A DNA stretch of 56,523 nucleotides from Acidimicrobiales bacterium (GTDB lineage Bacteria; Actinomycetota; Acidimicrobiia; Acidimicrobiales; SHLQ01): positions 1 to 56,523 of the forward strand of contig JAHDEJ010000034.1 of assembly GCA_020628865.1 (NCBI GenBank), read 5' to 3'. This document shows positions 36,228-44,432 of this stretch, in pieces. A program made the translations under genes and the position numbers. Each line of letters begins with the position of its first letter. The stretch's first letter is position 1. The notes beneath the pieces are model-generated. The model was not told the DNA's origin and did not search any database. It saw nothing but the letters and a program-made list of their open reading frames with translations.

Positions 36228-36971
36228 GTGTCGCTACAAGAAGTGAATGACGGCCCCAGGCTGACACCGGAGGGCGAACAACTGCTCCGGTCCGCCCTCG
36301 AACGCCGTGCCGGTCAGACCCGCTGGGACAACGACATCCTGGACACCGACGAGGCGCCACTCGACAGGCCTCCGCTGTCCACAGGCCGGAAGAGCAGCGG
36401 CACCCTCGTTGCACTGAGCATCGGCGCCGCCATCGTCCTCATCGGCCTCGTGGTTGCCATCGGAGCCCTCGCCGGTTCTGCTCGAGAGGGTGCGGTGGCC
36501 TCAGAGCCCACCACCGGCGGCACCGGCCTCGACCCGATCGACCCAGAGGTCATGGGGCGCTCGGAGACCGCAGCGCCCGAGACCGAACCCGCAGGCCCAG
36601 TGGCGGCAACATCGGATGACGGCGCAGCCGACTCCGTACCGCCGGCGCCCCGAGCATCCGCCCCCGAGCTGCTCGGGACGATGGAGCTTCAGTCGTACGC
36701 CACGGGCCAGTCCTCGATCACCTCGTTCGTCGTGCGAGCACGACAAGTCGGTGGTGAGACCATCGAGACGGCGCACTTCAGCATTGCGGTCATCGGCGTC
36801 GACGGCCCGGTCTCGGCCACGCTGCAGTTCGAGCAGGTCGACCTACCGGCCGAATCGTCTGCCGTCGCCGTCGTCCGCCTCGCCGACCCGCTGACGACGC
36901 CGGCCACGCTCCAGCTCCGCTACGACGGAACCACCGTCGCCGAGGCCGAGCTGACGCCGACAAGCTCCTGA
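36228..36971 (+). CDS. Single-pass membrane protein of unknown function
   Basis: A 247-residue protein with a cytoplasmic N-terminus (~1-60, including EGEQLLRSALERRAGQ), one membrane helix (~65-88, TLVALSIGAAIVLIGLVVAIGALAG), a Pro/Ala/Glu linker and a C-terminal beta-rich extracellular domain (~145-247). GGAAGG at 36217-36222, 5 nt before GTG 36228, supports this start. An earlier in-frame ATG at 36120 has no ribosome binding site. It lies directly after the giant surface protein and may be its partner. Confidence 0.65.
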   Translation: MSLQEVNDGPRLTPEGEQLLRSALERRAGQTRWDNDILDTDEAPLDRPPLSTGRKSSGTLVALSIGAAIVLIGLVVAIGALAGSAREGAVASEPTTGGTGLDPIDPEVMGRSETAAPETEPAGPVAATSDDGAADSVPPAPRASAPELLGTMELQSYATGQSSITSFVVRARQVGGETIETAHFSIAVIGVDGPVSATLQFEQVDLPAESSAVAVVRLADPLTTPATLQLRYDGTTVAEAELTPTSS

Positions 36972-37058
36972 ACACCGGCTGCATCCGTTCGTCGTCTGCC
37001 GTTCGAAGAACTCCTGACGGCGCTCACGACCTCCCAACCGCGTGCCGACGGAGTCCCA

Positions 37059-37850
37059 ATGAATGACGCCCGTGCAACCACCACGATCGGTTTCCTCGGC
37101 ACGGGTGCCATCGCCGAGGTGATGATCGAAGGCCTTCTCACGGCCGGAGCGTTCGACGGCGACATCCTCGTCTCCCGCCGATCGGAGCATCGCTCGCTGG
37201 AGCTGTCCGAGCGCCACGCAAGCGTCCTCGTCGCGCCGACCAACCAGGCCGTCGTCGACGGCTCCGACATCGTCGTCGTGAGCGTGCTCCCGGATCAGGC
37301 ATTCGACGTCCTGACCGCCCTCGATTGGCGTTCCGCCCCGACCGTTCTCAGCGTCATTGCCGGGCTCGAGGTCGAGCGGGTGACGACGCTCGTGGGACGA
37401 GCCGACGCCGACGTCGTCCGGCTCATTCCGATGCCCCCGAATCGCAATGGCCTCGGTCCGCTGCCCATGTTCCCGCCACATGAGCGAATCGCAGAACTGT
37501 TCGCCGATGTCGGCACCATCATCCCCGTCACGGACGAGGACACCTTCTCCACGTTCGTTGGCAGCAGTGCCCTGATGGGGTTCTTCTTCGAACTCGTTGC
37601 GACGAACGCCGCCTGGATGGAAGACAACGGCGTCGCGCCCGAACATGCGGCCGCCTATTCGACGGCGTTGTTCCACAGCCTCGCCGGCGAGACGCTCGGG
37701 CTCCCTGCACAGGAACTCGCGCAGACGGCCGATGCGTGCCTCACCGCAGGCGGGCTCAACGAACAGGTTCTGTTCTCGGCCCGAAAACAGGGCTTGTTCG
37801 ATGCGGTGAAGGACGAGCTGGACGCCATCCTCGAACGGATCCAGCCCTAG
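37059..37850 (+). CDS. Pyrroline-5-carboxylate reductase-like (ProC family) protein
   Basis: A 263-residue NAD(P)-dependent oxidoreductase. The N-terminal Rossmann motif IGFLGTGAIAEVMIEGLL is clear. A VVSVLPDQAFDVL segment and the helical dimerisation domain with AQTADACLTAGGLNEQ follow; in ProC this last region is normally TPGGxT. The substitution suggests a changed substrate, so proline synthesis is not assured. GGAG sits before the ATG. It is followed 66 bp later by ectoine synthase, so a role in osmolyte or amino-acid metabolism is possible. Confidence 0.72.
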   Translation: MNDARATTTIGFLGTGAIAEVMIEGLLTAGAFDGDILVSRRSEHRSLELSERHASVLVAPTNQAVVDGSDIVVVSVLPDQAFDVLTALDWRSAPTVLSVIAGLEVERVTTLVGRADADVVRLIPMPPNRNGLGPLPMFPPHERIAELFADVGTIIPVTDEDTFSTFVGSSALMGFFFELVATNAAWMEDNGVAPEHAAAYSTALFHSLAGETLGLPAQELAQTADACLTAGGLNEQVLFSARKQGLFDAVKDELDAILERIQP

Positions 37851-37916
37851 CGATCGCGTGGGCTGCGCGCCCGTCGCCCGCTCCGCTACTGTCGGCACCG
37901 ACACACGGAGGCTGCC

Positions 37917-38300
37917 ATGATCGTTCGCTCCATCGCCGACCTGAAGGCCCAGGGCCGCTACGCCGAGAAGCCCGGCGTCTGGACAAGTTCGAGGTACCTG
38001 CTCCGCGACGACGAAGTCGGGTTCACCATGACCCAGACCACCGTCGCCGCCGGTCAGCGCCAGCTCATGGAGTACAAGAACCACATCGAGGCGAACCTGA
38101 TCATCGAAGGTGAGGGTGTCGTGATCGATGTGGCCACCGGAGCGGAACATGAACTGGGCCCGGGCGTCATGTACACGCTCGACAAGCACGATCGCCACGA
38201 ACTCCACGCCCGGACGGACATGCGGATCGTCTGTGTGTTCACGCCCGCGCTCGTCGGCACCGAAACCCACGACGACGACGGCTCGTACCCAATCCTCTGA
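37917..38300 (+). CDS. ectC: Ectoine synthase EctC, solitary
   Basis: A 127-residue cupin that cyclises N-gamma-acetyl-diaminobutyrate to ectoine. The matches to EctC are close: MIVRSIADL at the start, TWTSS-type VWTSSRYLLRDD, NHIEANLIIEGEG, MYTLDKHDRHELHA and the ending ETHDDDGSYPIL. Neither ectA, ectB, ectD nor an osmosensory regulator is near it. Solitary EctC proteins can act on imported precursors or have other cupin activities. ACGGAGG precedes ATG 37917. Confidence 0.88.
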   Translation: MIVRSIADLKAQGRYAEKPGVWTSSRYLLRDDEVGFTMTQTTVAAGQRQLMEYKNHIEANLIIEGEGVVIDVATGAEHELGPGVMYTLDKHDRHELHARTDMRIVCVFTPALVGTETHDDDGSYPIL

Positions 38301-38308
38301 CGCCTGCG

Positions 38309-39037
38309 GTGACGGAACCGATCGAAGCCACATTCGTACCGCGACCTCACCCGCACCGGAAGGTGAAGGGTGTGACGCCGTCGGACAGCCCTCGGCCCGA
38401 GACCTGGTCGCTCATCGGTGACGAACTCCTCTGCGACGGCGCACTGCGAGTCCGCCTTGCCGATGTGACCGACGTGAAAACCGAGCGCGTACCGATTCGC
38501 CGGCATCGACGGGCTCCCGCCACCGAATACTGGCGGCGTCTCGAACTCGTCCACGGCAAGAGGACGACGCTGTCGTTCCGCTCCGCCGCGAACGACCGCC
38601 CCGAGGACTTCTTTCGCCTGCAACAGGCCATCATCGAGCGCGTCGCCGAACTCACGCCCGCCGCCAAGGTTCGCCGTGCCGGGATCACGCCAGGAGCCGG
38701 CTGGGTCGGGTGGATCGTCTCGCTTGTGATCGGCTGGCCGGCGGCGCTCAACGATGACGTGGGCCGGCAGGCCAACGGCAGGTACGCCAATCCCGCGTTC
38801 AACCTCGGATTCGGCATTCTGGTGCTGCTCGTGGGCCTGCTCCTGTTCGGTTGGTGGCTCGCGAACGCCGGACGACCGTCCGAGCGCACGGCCGCCCGAC
38901 ATGTTCAGGATGCGGCCACACCCGGGCGGCGGCACTCCAACGATTCGGAGCGCCGATCCCAACTCGTGTCCCTCGTCGTGACGTCGATGCTGCTCGTCGT
39001 TTATGCGATCGTCCTCTGGACGTTTCGGCTTTCCTGA
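38309..39037 (+). CDS. Membrane protein with PH-like N-terminal region
   Basis: A 242-residue protein. The N-terminal ~115 residues (WSLIGDELLCDGALRVRLADVTDVKTER) resemble a PH-like domain, with several beta strands and basic loops. Two membrane helices follow (~133-180, and the final ~215-240). GTG 38309 is the earliest start and lies 9 nt after the ectC stop; a later start cannot be excluded. The function is unknown. Confidence 0.6.
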   Translation: MTEPIEATFVPRPHPHRKVKGVTPSDSPRPETWSLIGDELLCDGALRVRLADVTDVKTERVPIRRHRRAPATEYWRRLELVHGKRTTLSFRSAANDRPEDFFRLQQAIIERVAELTPAAKVRRAGITPGAGWVGWIVSLVIGWPAALNDDVGRQANGRYANPAFNLGFGILVLLVGLLLFGWWLANAGRPSERTAARHVQDAATPGRRHSNDSERRSQLVSLVVTSMLLVVYAIVLWTFRLS

Positions 39038-39094
39038 CGAGACGGCGTTGGGCGCTGCCGCGATCCGCATCCAAAACCCTGCAAGGCTGCGGAC

Positions 39095-40084
39095 ATGGCC
39101 ACCCACGAACTCGAACCGCGTATCGCTGTCTTTCTCGACTACGAGAACCTGGCGATCGGGGCGAAGGACAACCTCGGCGCCCCGTTCGACTTCGGCCCCG
39201 TGGCCGACGCACTCGCCGAACGGGGGAGGGTCATCCACCGGAAGGCGTATGCCGACTGGTCGTACTTCGACAGCGACCGGCGGATGCTCACCCGCCACCA
39301 GGTGGAGCTCGTCGACATCCCGCAGAAGATGGGCGGAAGCCGAAAGAACGCGGCCGACATCAAGATGGCGATCGATGCCATCGAGCTGGCGCTCGACCGC
39401 GAGTACCTCACCACCTTCGTGATCTGCACCGGGGACAGCGATCTGAGTCCGTTGGTCCAGAAGCTGCGAGAACTCGATCGCCAGGTGATCGGCGTCGGTG
39501 TGCGCCAGTCCACCTCGAAGCTTCTTCCGCCGGCCTGCGACGAGTTCATGTTCTACGACAACCTCGTGTCCGATGCAGAGGACGAGCCGAAGACGAAGGA
39601 CAAGGAGGATGGCGCCTCGAAGGGATCAGACCTGTCGCTGGTGACCAGCACGCTCGCCGGCCTCTCCGCATCGTCGGGAACCGTCCGCTCGTCGAGCCTC
39701 AAGCGGGCACTCCTGCGCAAGGACCCGACCTTCTCGGAGGCGGAGCTCGGCTTCCGGAACTTCGGCGCCCTCCTGGCCAGCCTCGCCGATCGGGGCCTCG
39801 TCGAACTCTCCGGCAAGGGCGATCCCGAGGTGGCGCTCAGCGGTGCCAACGGCGCCCAGGTGGACGAGCTCCTCGCCACGCTGCTGAAGGACGAGGGGCC
39901 GATTCCGCTGAGCGGACTGAAGACCGCACTTCGCAAGCGCGACCCGGACTTCAGCGAACGCAACCTCGGCTACCGCAACTTCGGGAGCTTCGTGACCGCC
40001 GCAGAGGCCCGAGGCGTCATCGCCATCTCCGGCAAGGCCGACGGCCGCATGGTGAAGGCGCCATCGAAACGCCGTCGCCGCTGA
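39095..40084 (+). CDS. NYN-domain nuclease-like protein with two LOTUS/OST-HTH domains
   Basis: A 329-residue protein. The N-terminal NYN (PIN-like) domain (~8-165) has its acidic residues in VFLDYENLAIG and CTGDSDLSPLV, which should bind a metal and cleave RNA. Two winged-helix LOTUS/OST-HTH domains follow: one at ~180-250 (SSLKRALLRKDPTFSEAELGFRNFG) and one at ~255-325 (SGLKTALRKRDPDFSERNLGYRNFG). The two are close duplicates. LOTUS domains bind RNA G-quadruplexes in animals. It is probably an RNA-processing enzyme. Confidence 0.85.
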   Translation: MATHELEPRIAVFLDYENLAIGAKDNLGAPFDFGPVADALAERGRVIHRKAYADWSYFDSDRRMLTRHQVELVDIPQKMGGSRKNAADIKMAIDAIELALDREYLTTFVICTGDSDLSPLVQKLRELDRQVIGVGVRQSTSKLLPPACDEFMFYDNLVSDAEDEPKTKDKEDGASKGSDLSLVTSTLAGLSASSGTVRSSSLKRALLRKDPTFSEAELGFRNFGALLASLADRGLVELSGKGDPEVALSGANGAQVDELLATLLKDEGPIPLSGLKTALRKRDPDFSERNLGYRNFGSFVTAAEARGVIAISGKADGRMVKAPSKRRRR

Positions 40085-40096
40085 CCGCCACGGACC

Positions 40097-41311
40097 TCAC
40101 CGACTGGCGATGTCTGAACCGGCGTGGAACCCGTTGGTCCACGCATTCTGGAAGTTGAAACCACCGGTCACGCCATCGACGTCGATGATCTCACCGGCGA
40201 AGTAGAGGCCGGGAACGATCTTGCTCTCCATGGTCTGGAAGTTGATCTGGTTCAGAGCCACGCCGCCGCACGTCACGAACTCGGCCTTGTTGGTGCTCTT
40301 GCCGTCGACCGTGAAGGTCGCATCGGCGAGCTGGCGCACCAGAGCTGCGGCCTGCTTCTTCGGCAGCTCCGCCCACGTCGTCGTGTCCGCAACGCCGGCC
40401 GCGTCGAGAAATCGCAACCAGAGCCGCTTCGGGATGCTGGGGAACGGGCTCCGGCTCGAGAGTTGACGCTTGCGTTCACTCGTCCGCTGATCTGCGATCA
40501 CCGACGCAACATCGGTGCCCGGCACCCAGTTCACGGACACGTCAAAGCGGTAACTCCGTTCGGCGAGTTCACGAGCGCCCCACGCGGAGATCTTCAGAAT
40601 CCCGGGGCCGCTCAGACCCCAATGGGTGATCAGCACCGGGCCACTGCTCTCCAGCTTGGTGCCCGGAATGCGCACCTCTGCGTTGTCCACGGACAGCCCG
40701 GCGAGACCGTCGAGGCGCGGGTCGTCGATCTTGAAGGTGAAGAGTGACGGAGTCGCCGGCTTCAGTTCGTGGCCGAGGTCTTCGGCCAGCTTGGCTCCCG
40801 CCGCGCTGCGGGTTCCGCCGGTGGCCAGAAGCACGTGCCCGGCCGAGTACGTGCTCCCCGATTCGGTCGTCAGTTCGAAGCCGGCATCCGTCGCCGTGAC
40901 CGAGCGAACGCCTTCGGACGTTCGGATGCTGACACCGGCATTTTCTGCTGCGGTCAACAACGCATCGATGATCGTCTGCGAGTCGTCGCTCGTGGGGAAC
41001 ATCCGGCCGTCGTCTTCGGTCTTGAGGGCCACGCCCCGCTGTTCGAACCACTCGACCGTGTCGCCGGCAGCAAACCGATGGAACGGGCCGATCAGCGACT
41101 TCTCGCCCCGTGGATAGTTCGTGCTGAGCTCACGCGGGTCGAAACATGCGTGGGTCACGTTGCAGCGCCCGCCACCGGAGATGCGCACCTTCTGCAGCAG
41201 CGTGGACGTCTTCTCCAGAATCAGCACCGACTTGTCGGACTGCTCCGCGCACGTGATGGCGGAGAAGAACCCAGCGGCACCTCCGCCGACCACGATCAGG
41301 TCAAAGAACAT
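40097..41311 (-). CDS. HI0933/BaiN-family flavoprotein
   Basis: A 404-residue FAD-binding oxidoreductase. The N-terminal dinucleotide fold (DLIVVGGGAAGFFSAITCAE), the family signature KVRISGGGRCNVTH, a central HI0933 insert domain and the C-terminal GLYFAGEIIDVDGVTGGFNFQNAW all match this family, annotated as NAD(P)/FAD-dependent oxidoreductases or HI0933 proteins. The substrate is unknown. It converges on the NYN gene and precedes a small membrane-protein gene on the same strand. Confidence 0.88.
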   Translation of the reverse strand: MFFDLIVVGGGAAGFFSAITCAEQSDKSVLILEKTSTLLQKVRISGGGRCNVTHACFDPRELSTNYPRGEKSLIGPFHRFAAGDTVEWFEQRGVALKTEDDGRMFPTSDDSQTIIDALLTAAENAGVSIRTSEGVRSVTATDAGFELTTESGSTYSAGHVLLATGGTRSAAGAKLAEDLGHELKPATPSLFTFKIDDPRLDGLAGLSVDNAEVRIPGTKLESSGPVLITHWGLSGPGILKISAWGARELAERSYRFDVSVNWVPGTDVASVIADQRTSERKRQLSSRSPFPSIPKRLWLRFLDAAGVADTTTWAELPKKQAAALVRQLADATFTVDGKSTNKAEFVTCGGVALNQINFQTMESKIVPGLYFAGEIIDVDGVTGGFNFQNAWTNGFHAGSDIASR

Positions 41312-41317
41312 CTCCGC

Positions 41318-41704
41318 TCACTGTAGGGAGTGAGGCGACGTTCCACGGGCCCGCTCGTCGGCCAAGACTCGATATTCGGTGGCCTCCGCAATCGAATGGC
41401 TGAAAACGACCGCGGTCGTCAGGACGAGCGCCAACCCGGCGATCCAGAACTGCAGCGCCAGCATGATGATCGCAAGATCGCCCACGGTCAGCACATGAAT
41501 ACGAAAGCGGTTGGTCCCGCCATAGCGCGACCCCGTGACGCGCCAATGAACGATGTGCAGGGCCAAGGTCAGGGCGAAGCCAACCCCGATCGCTGCCACG
41601 GCCAGCGTCGTCGCGGTGGCCGCGTCGTCAACACGTTCACGCATCACCGAGGCCACAACAGCGATCGTGCTGAGCACAACAGACAGCCACCACATGCGAG
41701 CCAT
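41318..41704 (-). CDS. Small four-helix membrane protein
   Basis: A 128-residue protein with four hydrophobic segments (MARMWWLSVVLSTIAVVAS, TLAVAAIGVGFALTLALHI, LTVGDLAIIMLALQFWIAG and LALVLTTAVVFSHSIAE). ATG 41704 is the only reasonable start that does not run into the divergent gene at 41794. The family is unknown. It ends 6 nt before the flavoprotein start and so is probably co-transcribed with it. Confidence 0.6.
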   Translation of the reverse strand: MARMWWLSVVLSTIAVVASVMRERVDDAATATTLAVAAIGVGFALTLALHIVHWRVTGSRYGGTNRFRIHVLTVGDLAIIMLALQFWIAGLALVLTTAVVFSHSIAEATEYRVLADERARGTSPHSLQ

Positions 41705-41779
41705 GCCCCATGAAACCGCATCACCGACCGCCGTGTTCCACCGAACACGCTGTTCGAACCGGGCCGGGGGAGTGGCGGC

Positions 41780-41785
41780 TAGGTT
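41780..41785 (+). promoter_or_regulatory. Putative -10 element of the 41794 gene
   Basis: TAGGTT lies 8 nt before ATG 41794, consistent with leaderless transcription. Confidence 0.35.
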
Positions 41786-41793
41786 GGCCCCGC

Positions 41794-42135
41794 ATGGAAC
41801 AGCTCGAGCGACAACTCGGCGCATGGGCGTCGGGCAGCACCGGCACGGAAGCCGCCGTCGAGCTGCTCATCGAGACCGGCTACTGGCTTCGCCGAGCGGA
41901 GTTCGTCGATCAGGCCATCACGACCGGCGAATCGCAGGCGTCGATCGACTGGGTGACGGCGAGCACCCTCGCATCCCAGCTGCAGTGCTCACGAGGCGAA
42001 CGGTTCGTGCTGCTCCTGGCCTGTTCGCTGGCGGACCCCGAGCAGACGGTTGCGATGTCCGACATCGCTGCGCTCGATGGCCGCAACGTCGCCCACGTGC
42101 TCGAGGCGCTCCGAACGGCAAAGTTCGGGTGGTGA
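41794..42135 (+). CDS. Small conserved-looking helical protein
   Basis: A 113-residue protein predicted to be all helix (MEQLERQLGAWASG..., AAVELLIETGYWLRRAEFVDQAIT..., GERFVLLLACSLADPEQTVAMSDIAALDGRNVAHVLEAL). No catalytic or membrane motif is visible. Its end converges on the LysR gene with 7 bp between them. The function is unknown. Confidence 0.6.
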   Translation: MEQLERQLGAWASGSTGTEAAVELLIETGYWLRRAEFVDQAITTGESQASIDWVTASTLASQLQCSRGERFVLLLACSLADPEQTVAMSDIAALDGRNVAHVLEALRTAKFGW

Positions 42136-42142
42136 GCTGCGC

Positions 42143-42937
42143 TCAGGTCGAGAGCGGCTGGAGCGTGAGCGTTTCCGTCCGCAGCACGAGTTGTGTCGTG
42201 TCCAGCTCGATCGGCCGCACGTCGACGCGGCGAGGCACACACCTCGTCGGCAGGATCGCCAGCCCCAGCCCGGCAGACACGAGATCCAACAGCACCGTCG
42301 TATCGGTTCCCACGTAGGTGGTGCTGCTCGACCGGTTCGCAATGGCGATCGGTGCCATCGCCGGTGTGTCGATCCAGAGCGCATCGGTGAACGTGTCGGG
42401 GCTCAGCTCGTGGGCCCGCAGCGGATGGTCGTCGGGTACGACCACGACCACGGGTTCCTCCACGATCGATGCGGTTCGGAACAAGCCGGCTTCGGCCGAA
42501 TACAGCGGCGTGCCCGGCACCACCACGCCGGCAACCGCAGCCGCGTCAACCTGACCATTCGTCAGCATCTCGATGGCACCAGCCGAGGCGGCGTCGATGA
42601 TCGAAGACGCGTCGTTGCCTCCAAGCGCGACCGCGGCCCGGAGGTCCGCCAGTGGGCTGACGGCGATCCGGAGGGGGAGTGGTGCGTCGGAGTGGGCCAG
42701 TTCCGCCGTCGCCACGTCGACGCGCCGCAGGATGTGGGTGGCGTGTTCGAGCAGCCGGGTGCCGGCCGGTGTCAGCGCCACGGGTCGGCGGGTCAGCAAC
42801 GGATGCCCCAACGCAAGCTCGAGGTTCCCGACCTGCTGTGAGACCGCAGATTGGGTGTAGCCGAGTGCGGACGCTGCGGCCGTGAACGAGCCGGTCCGGG
42901 CGACGGCCACGAACGAACGAAGATCCCGCAGCTCCAT
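42143..42937 (-). CDS. LysR-family transcription regulator
   Basis: A 264-residue regulator: an N-terminal winged helix (MELRDLRSFVAVARTGSFTA, ALGYTQSAVSQQVGNLE) and a substrate-binding co-inducer domain (~85-264). It is slightly shorter than the usual ~300 residues, through a compact effector domain. It is divergent from the amidotransferase-like gene, the usual arrangement for a LysR target, and a palindromic site lies between them. Confidence 0.9.
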   Translation of the reverse strand: MELRDLRSFVAVARTGSFTAAASALGYTQSAVSQQVGNLELALGHPLLTRRPVALTPAGTRLLEHATHILRRVDVATAELAHSDAPLPLRIAVSPLADLRAAVALGGNDASSIIDAASAGAIEMLTNGQVDAAAVAGVVVPGTPLYSAEAGLFRTASIVEEPVVVVVPDDHPLRAHELSPDTFTDALWIDTPAMAPIAIANRSSSTTYVGTDTTVLLDLVSAGLGLAILPTRCVPRRVDVRPIELDTTQLVLRTETLTLQPLST

Positions 42938-42952
42938 GACATCACGCTAGCT

Positions 42953-42964
42953 GATGTCGACATC
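42953..42964. promoter_or_regulatory. Palindrome GATGTCGACATC, candidate LysR operator
   Basis: A perfect 12-bp palindrome lies 16 bp upstream of the LysR start codon in the 74-bp divergent region. Its arms contain the T-N11-A-type spacing seen in many LysR sites. The target is probably both the regulator and the 43012 gene. Confidence 0.4.
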
Positions 42965-43011
42965 GAACAATATCGTTGGATCTACTGAGCCGCAGTCTTC
43001 AGACTCTGCTC

Positions 43012-43788
43012 ATGCCGCACTCTGCAAACGCCACCCGCATCGCCATTGTCGGCGACCGCTCCGACCAGGTCATTGCCCACACGAGGACCCCCGGGATCCT
43101 CGACGGCCTCCAGAACACGCTCGGCGACATCGACGCCTACTGGCTGCACAGCAGCTCGATCGATGCCACGACCGACTTCGAGGGATTCGACGGCATGTGG
43201 GCCACGCCCGGAAGCCCGTATGCGAACGAGGACGGCGTACTGCACGCCATCGCTGAGGCACGAGCTCGACAGATCCCGTTCCTGGGCACCTGCGGCGGCT
43301 TCCAGCACATGCTGCTCGAACTCGCCCGGAACGAAGCCGGGCTGGACGTCCACCACGGCGAGTCGTCCCCAGATGCCGTCCGGCAGCTCATCACACCGCT
43401 GACGTGCTCGTTGAAGGGCGAGGAAGGCACGTTCGAGGTACTTCCAGGCACGATGGCGGCCGAGATCATGGGCGCCGGGCCGACCACCGAGCGCTATTTC
43501 TGCAGCTACGGCGCCAACGAGGAGTTCCTCCCAGCGCTGACCGAGGTCGGCCTGCGGGTTGGTGGGCTCGCCGCCGACGGGAGCGTGCGGATGGCGGAAC
43601 TGCCGAACCACCCGTTCTATCTCGGCTGCCTGTTCCAACCCGAACTGTCCAGCACGGCCACGTCGCTCCATCCCGTCCTGGTCGCCTTCGCCCAAGCCGC
43701 CCAAGCCCGATCAGCGCAAAAAAGTCTGGCTGCGCGACACGGGTCTGCACCACAGGGGTCAGACCCCCAAACGAAATCGGGAGTCTGA
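43012..43788 (+). CDS. CTP synthase C-terminal region-related (class I glutamine amidotransferase-like) protein
   Basis: A 258-residue stand-alone amidotransferase-like protein. The nucleophile elbow FLGTCGGFQHMLLE has a Cys, but the His-x-Glu pair is replaced by FQPE, so canonical glutaminase activity is doubtful. The Gln seems characteristic of this family, which I recall being annotated as CTP synthase C-terminal region-related (seleno)protein. This copy has Cys codons and no in-frame TGA. ATG 43012 is chosen over TTG 42976. The last ~25 residues (after KKSLAARHG) come from a repeat-rich stretch and look added. It is divergent from the LysR gene. Confidence 0.72.
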   Translation: MPHSANATRIAIVGDRSDQVIAHTRTPGILDGLQNTLGDIDAYWLHSSSIDATTDFEGFDGMWATPGSPYANEDGVLHAIAEARARQIPFLGTCGGFQHMLLELARNEAGLDVHHGESSPDAVRQLITPLTCSLKGEEGTFEVLPGTMAAEIMGAGPTTERYFCSYGANEEFLPALTEVGLRVGGLAADGSVRMAELPNHPFYLGCLFQPELSSTATSLHPVLVAFAQAAQARSAQKSLAARHGSAPQGSDPQTKSGV

Positions 43789-43832
43789 CCCCCAATCGGC
43801 AATAGAGGTCTGGCAATAGGGGTCAGACCCCT
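43755..43832. repeat. GGGGTCAGACCCC-type palindromic repeat cluster
   Basis: Three near-identical self-complementary units are present: GGGGTCAGACCCC at 43755-43767, a variant GGGAGTCTGACCCCC at 43779-43793, and AGGGGTCAGACCCCT at 43818-43832. The first unit and part of the second lie inside the 3' end of the amidotransferase-like gene and change its C-terminus. These resemble dispersed REP-like elements of many bacterial genomes. Confidence 0.75.
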
Positions 43833-43923
43833 GGCTGGCCCTCCGACACCAGAACGTTGCACAAAGCGTGGAGAACAGGAGCCGCATCGTGTAAACCCAC
43901 GGCACCGGTTGAAGGGAGCACGG

Positions 43924-44355
43924 ATGAAGCACGACACAGCCGTTTGGTTGTTGACCTCCGCCATATTTCTCGCATCGTGCTCGGTTCCTGGCCAGTTCGA
44001 GGGCGACCAGCGGTCCCGACTTGACTCAAGCATCAGCGATGCTCATGGGGTGTCGTTCGAGACGCCCAACGAGTGGCTTCCAACGGGGATCGTCAACCGG
44101 CAGGGCATCGTGTCCGCTGTCGTATCGGTCGAAGACGCAGGCGAGCTCACGAGCTTCGGGTTCTGCACCTCATCAGAAGACAGCAGCGAGCCATGCACTC
44201 GTGAGGTTCCAGACACCTGGCCGACGCTTTCTCGTTTGCTCTCGACTGAGGGCGGTACAGCGAGCCTGTCGGTCGCGATTTGGTGTGATGTGACGATGCC
44301 GTGGTGCAACGACGTCTACCTGCAGGGCCTCGCCGCATCGATGTCGCAGTCCTGA
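43924..44355 (+). CDS. Small predicted lipoprotein
   Basis: A 143-residue exported protein: signal peptide MKHDTAVWLLTSAIFLASC with lipobox Cys19. The mature part has five further Cys, probably disulfide-bonded (GFCTSSEDSSEPCT, then AIWCDVTMPWCNDVY). AAGGGAG precedes ATG 43924; the TTG at 43909 is less likely. Its codon use and base composition look less GC-rich than the neighbours, and it follows a repeat cluster, so it may have been acquired. The function is unknown. Confidence 0.65.
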   Translation: MKHDTAVWLLTSAIFLASCSVPGQFEGDQRSRLDSSISDAHGVSFETPNEWLPTGIVNRQGIVSAVVSVEDAGELTSFGFCTSSEDSSEPCTREVPDTWPTLSRLLSTEGGTASLSVAIWCDVTMPWCNDVYLQGLAASMSQS

Positions 44356-44432
44356 GGAATCAGGGTTTTCCTGTCGGACTTACTTTACATAACGTATATT
44401 TCCGGCGGTGTGTACGGATTGGGTCGAACGGA

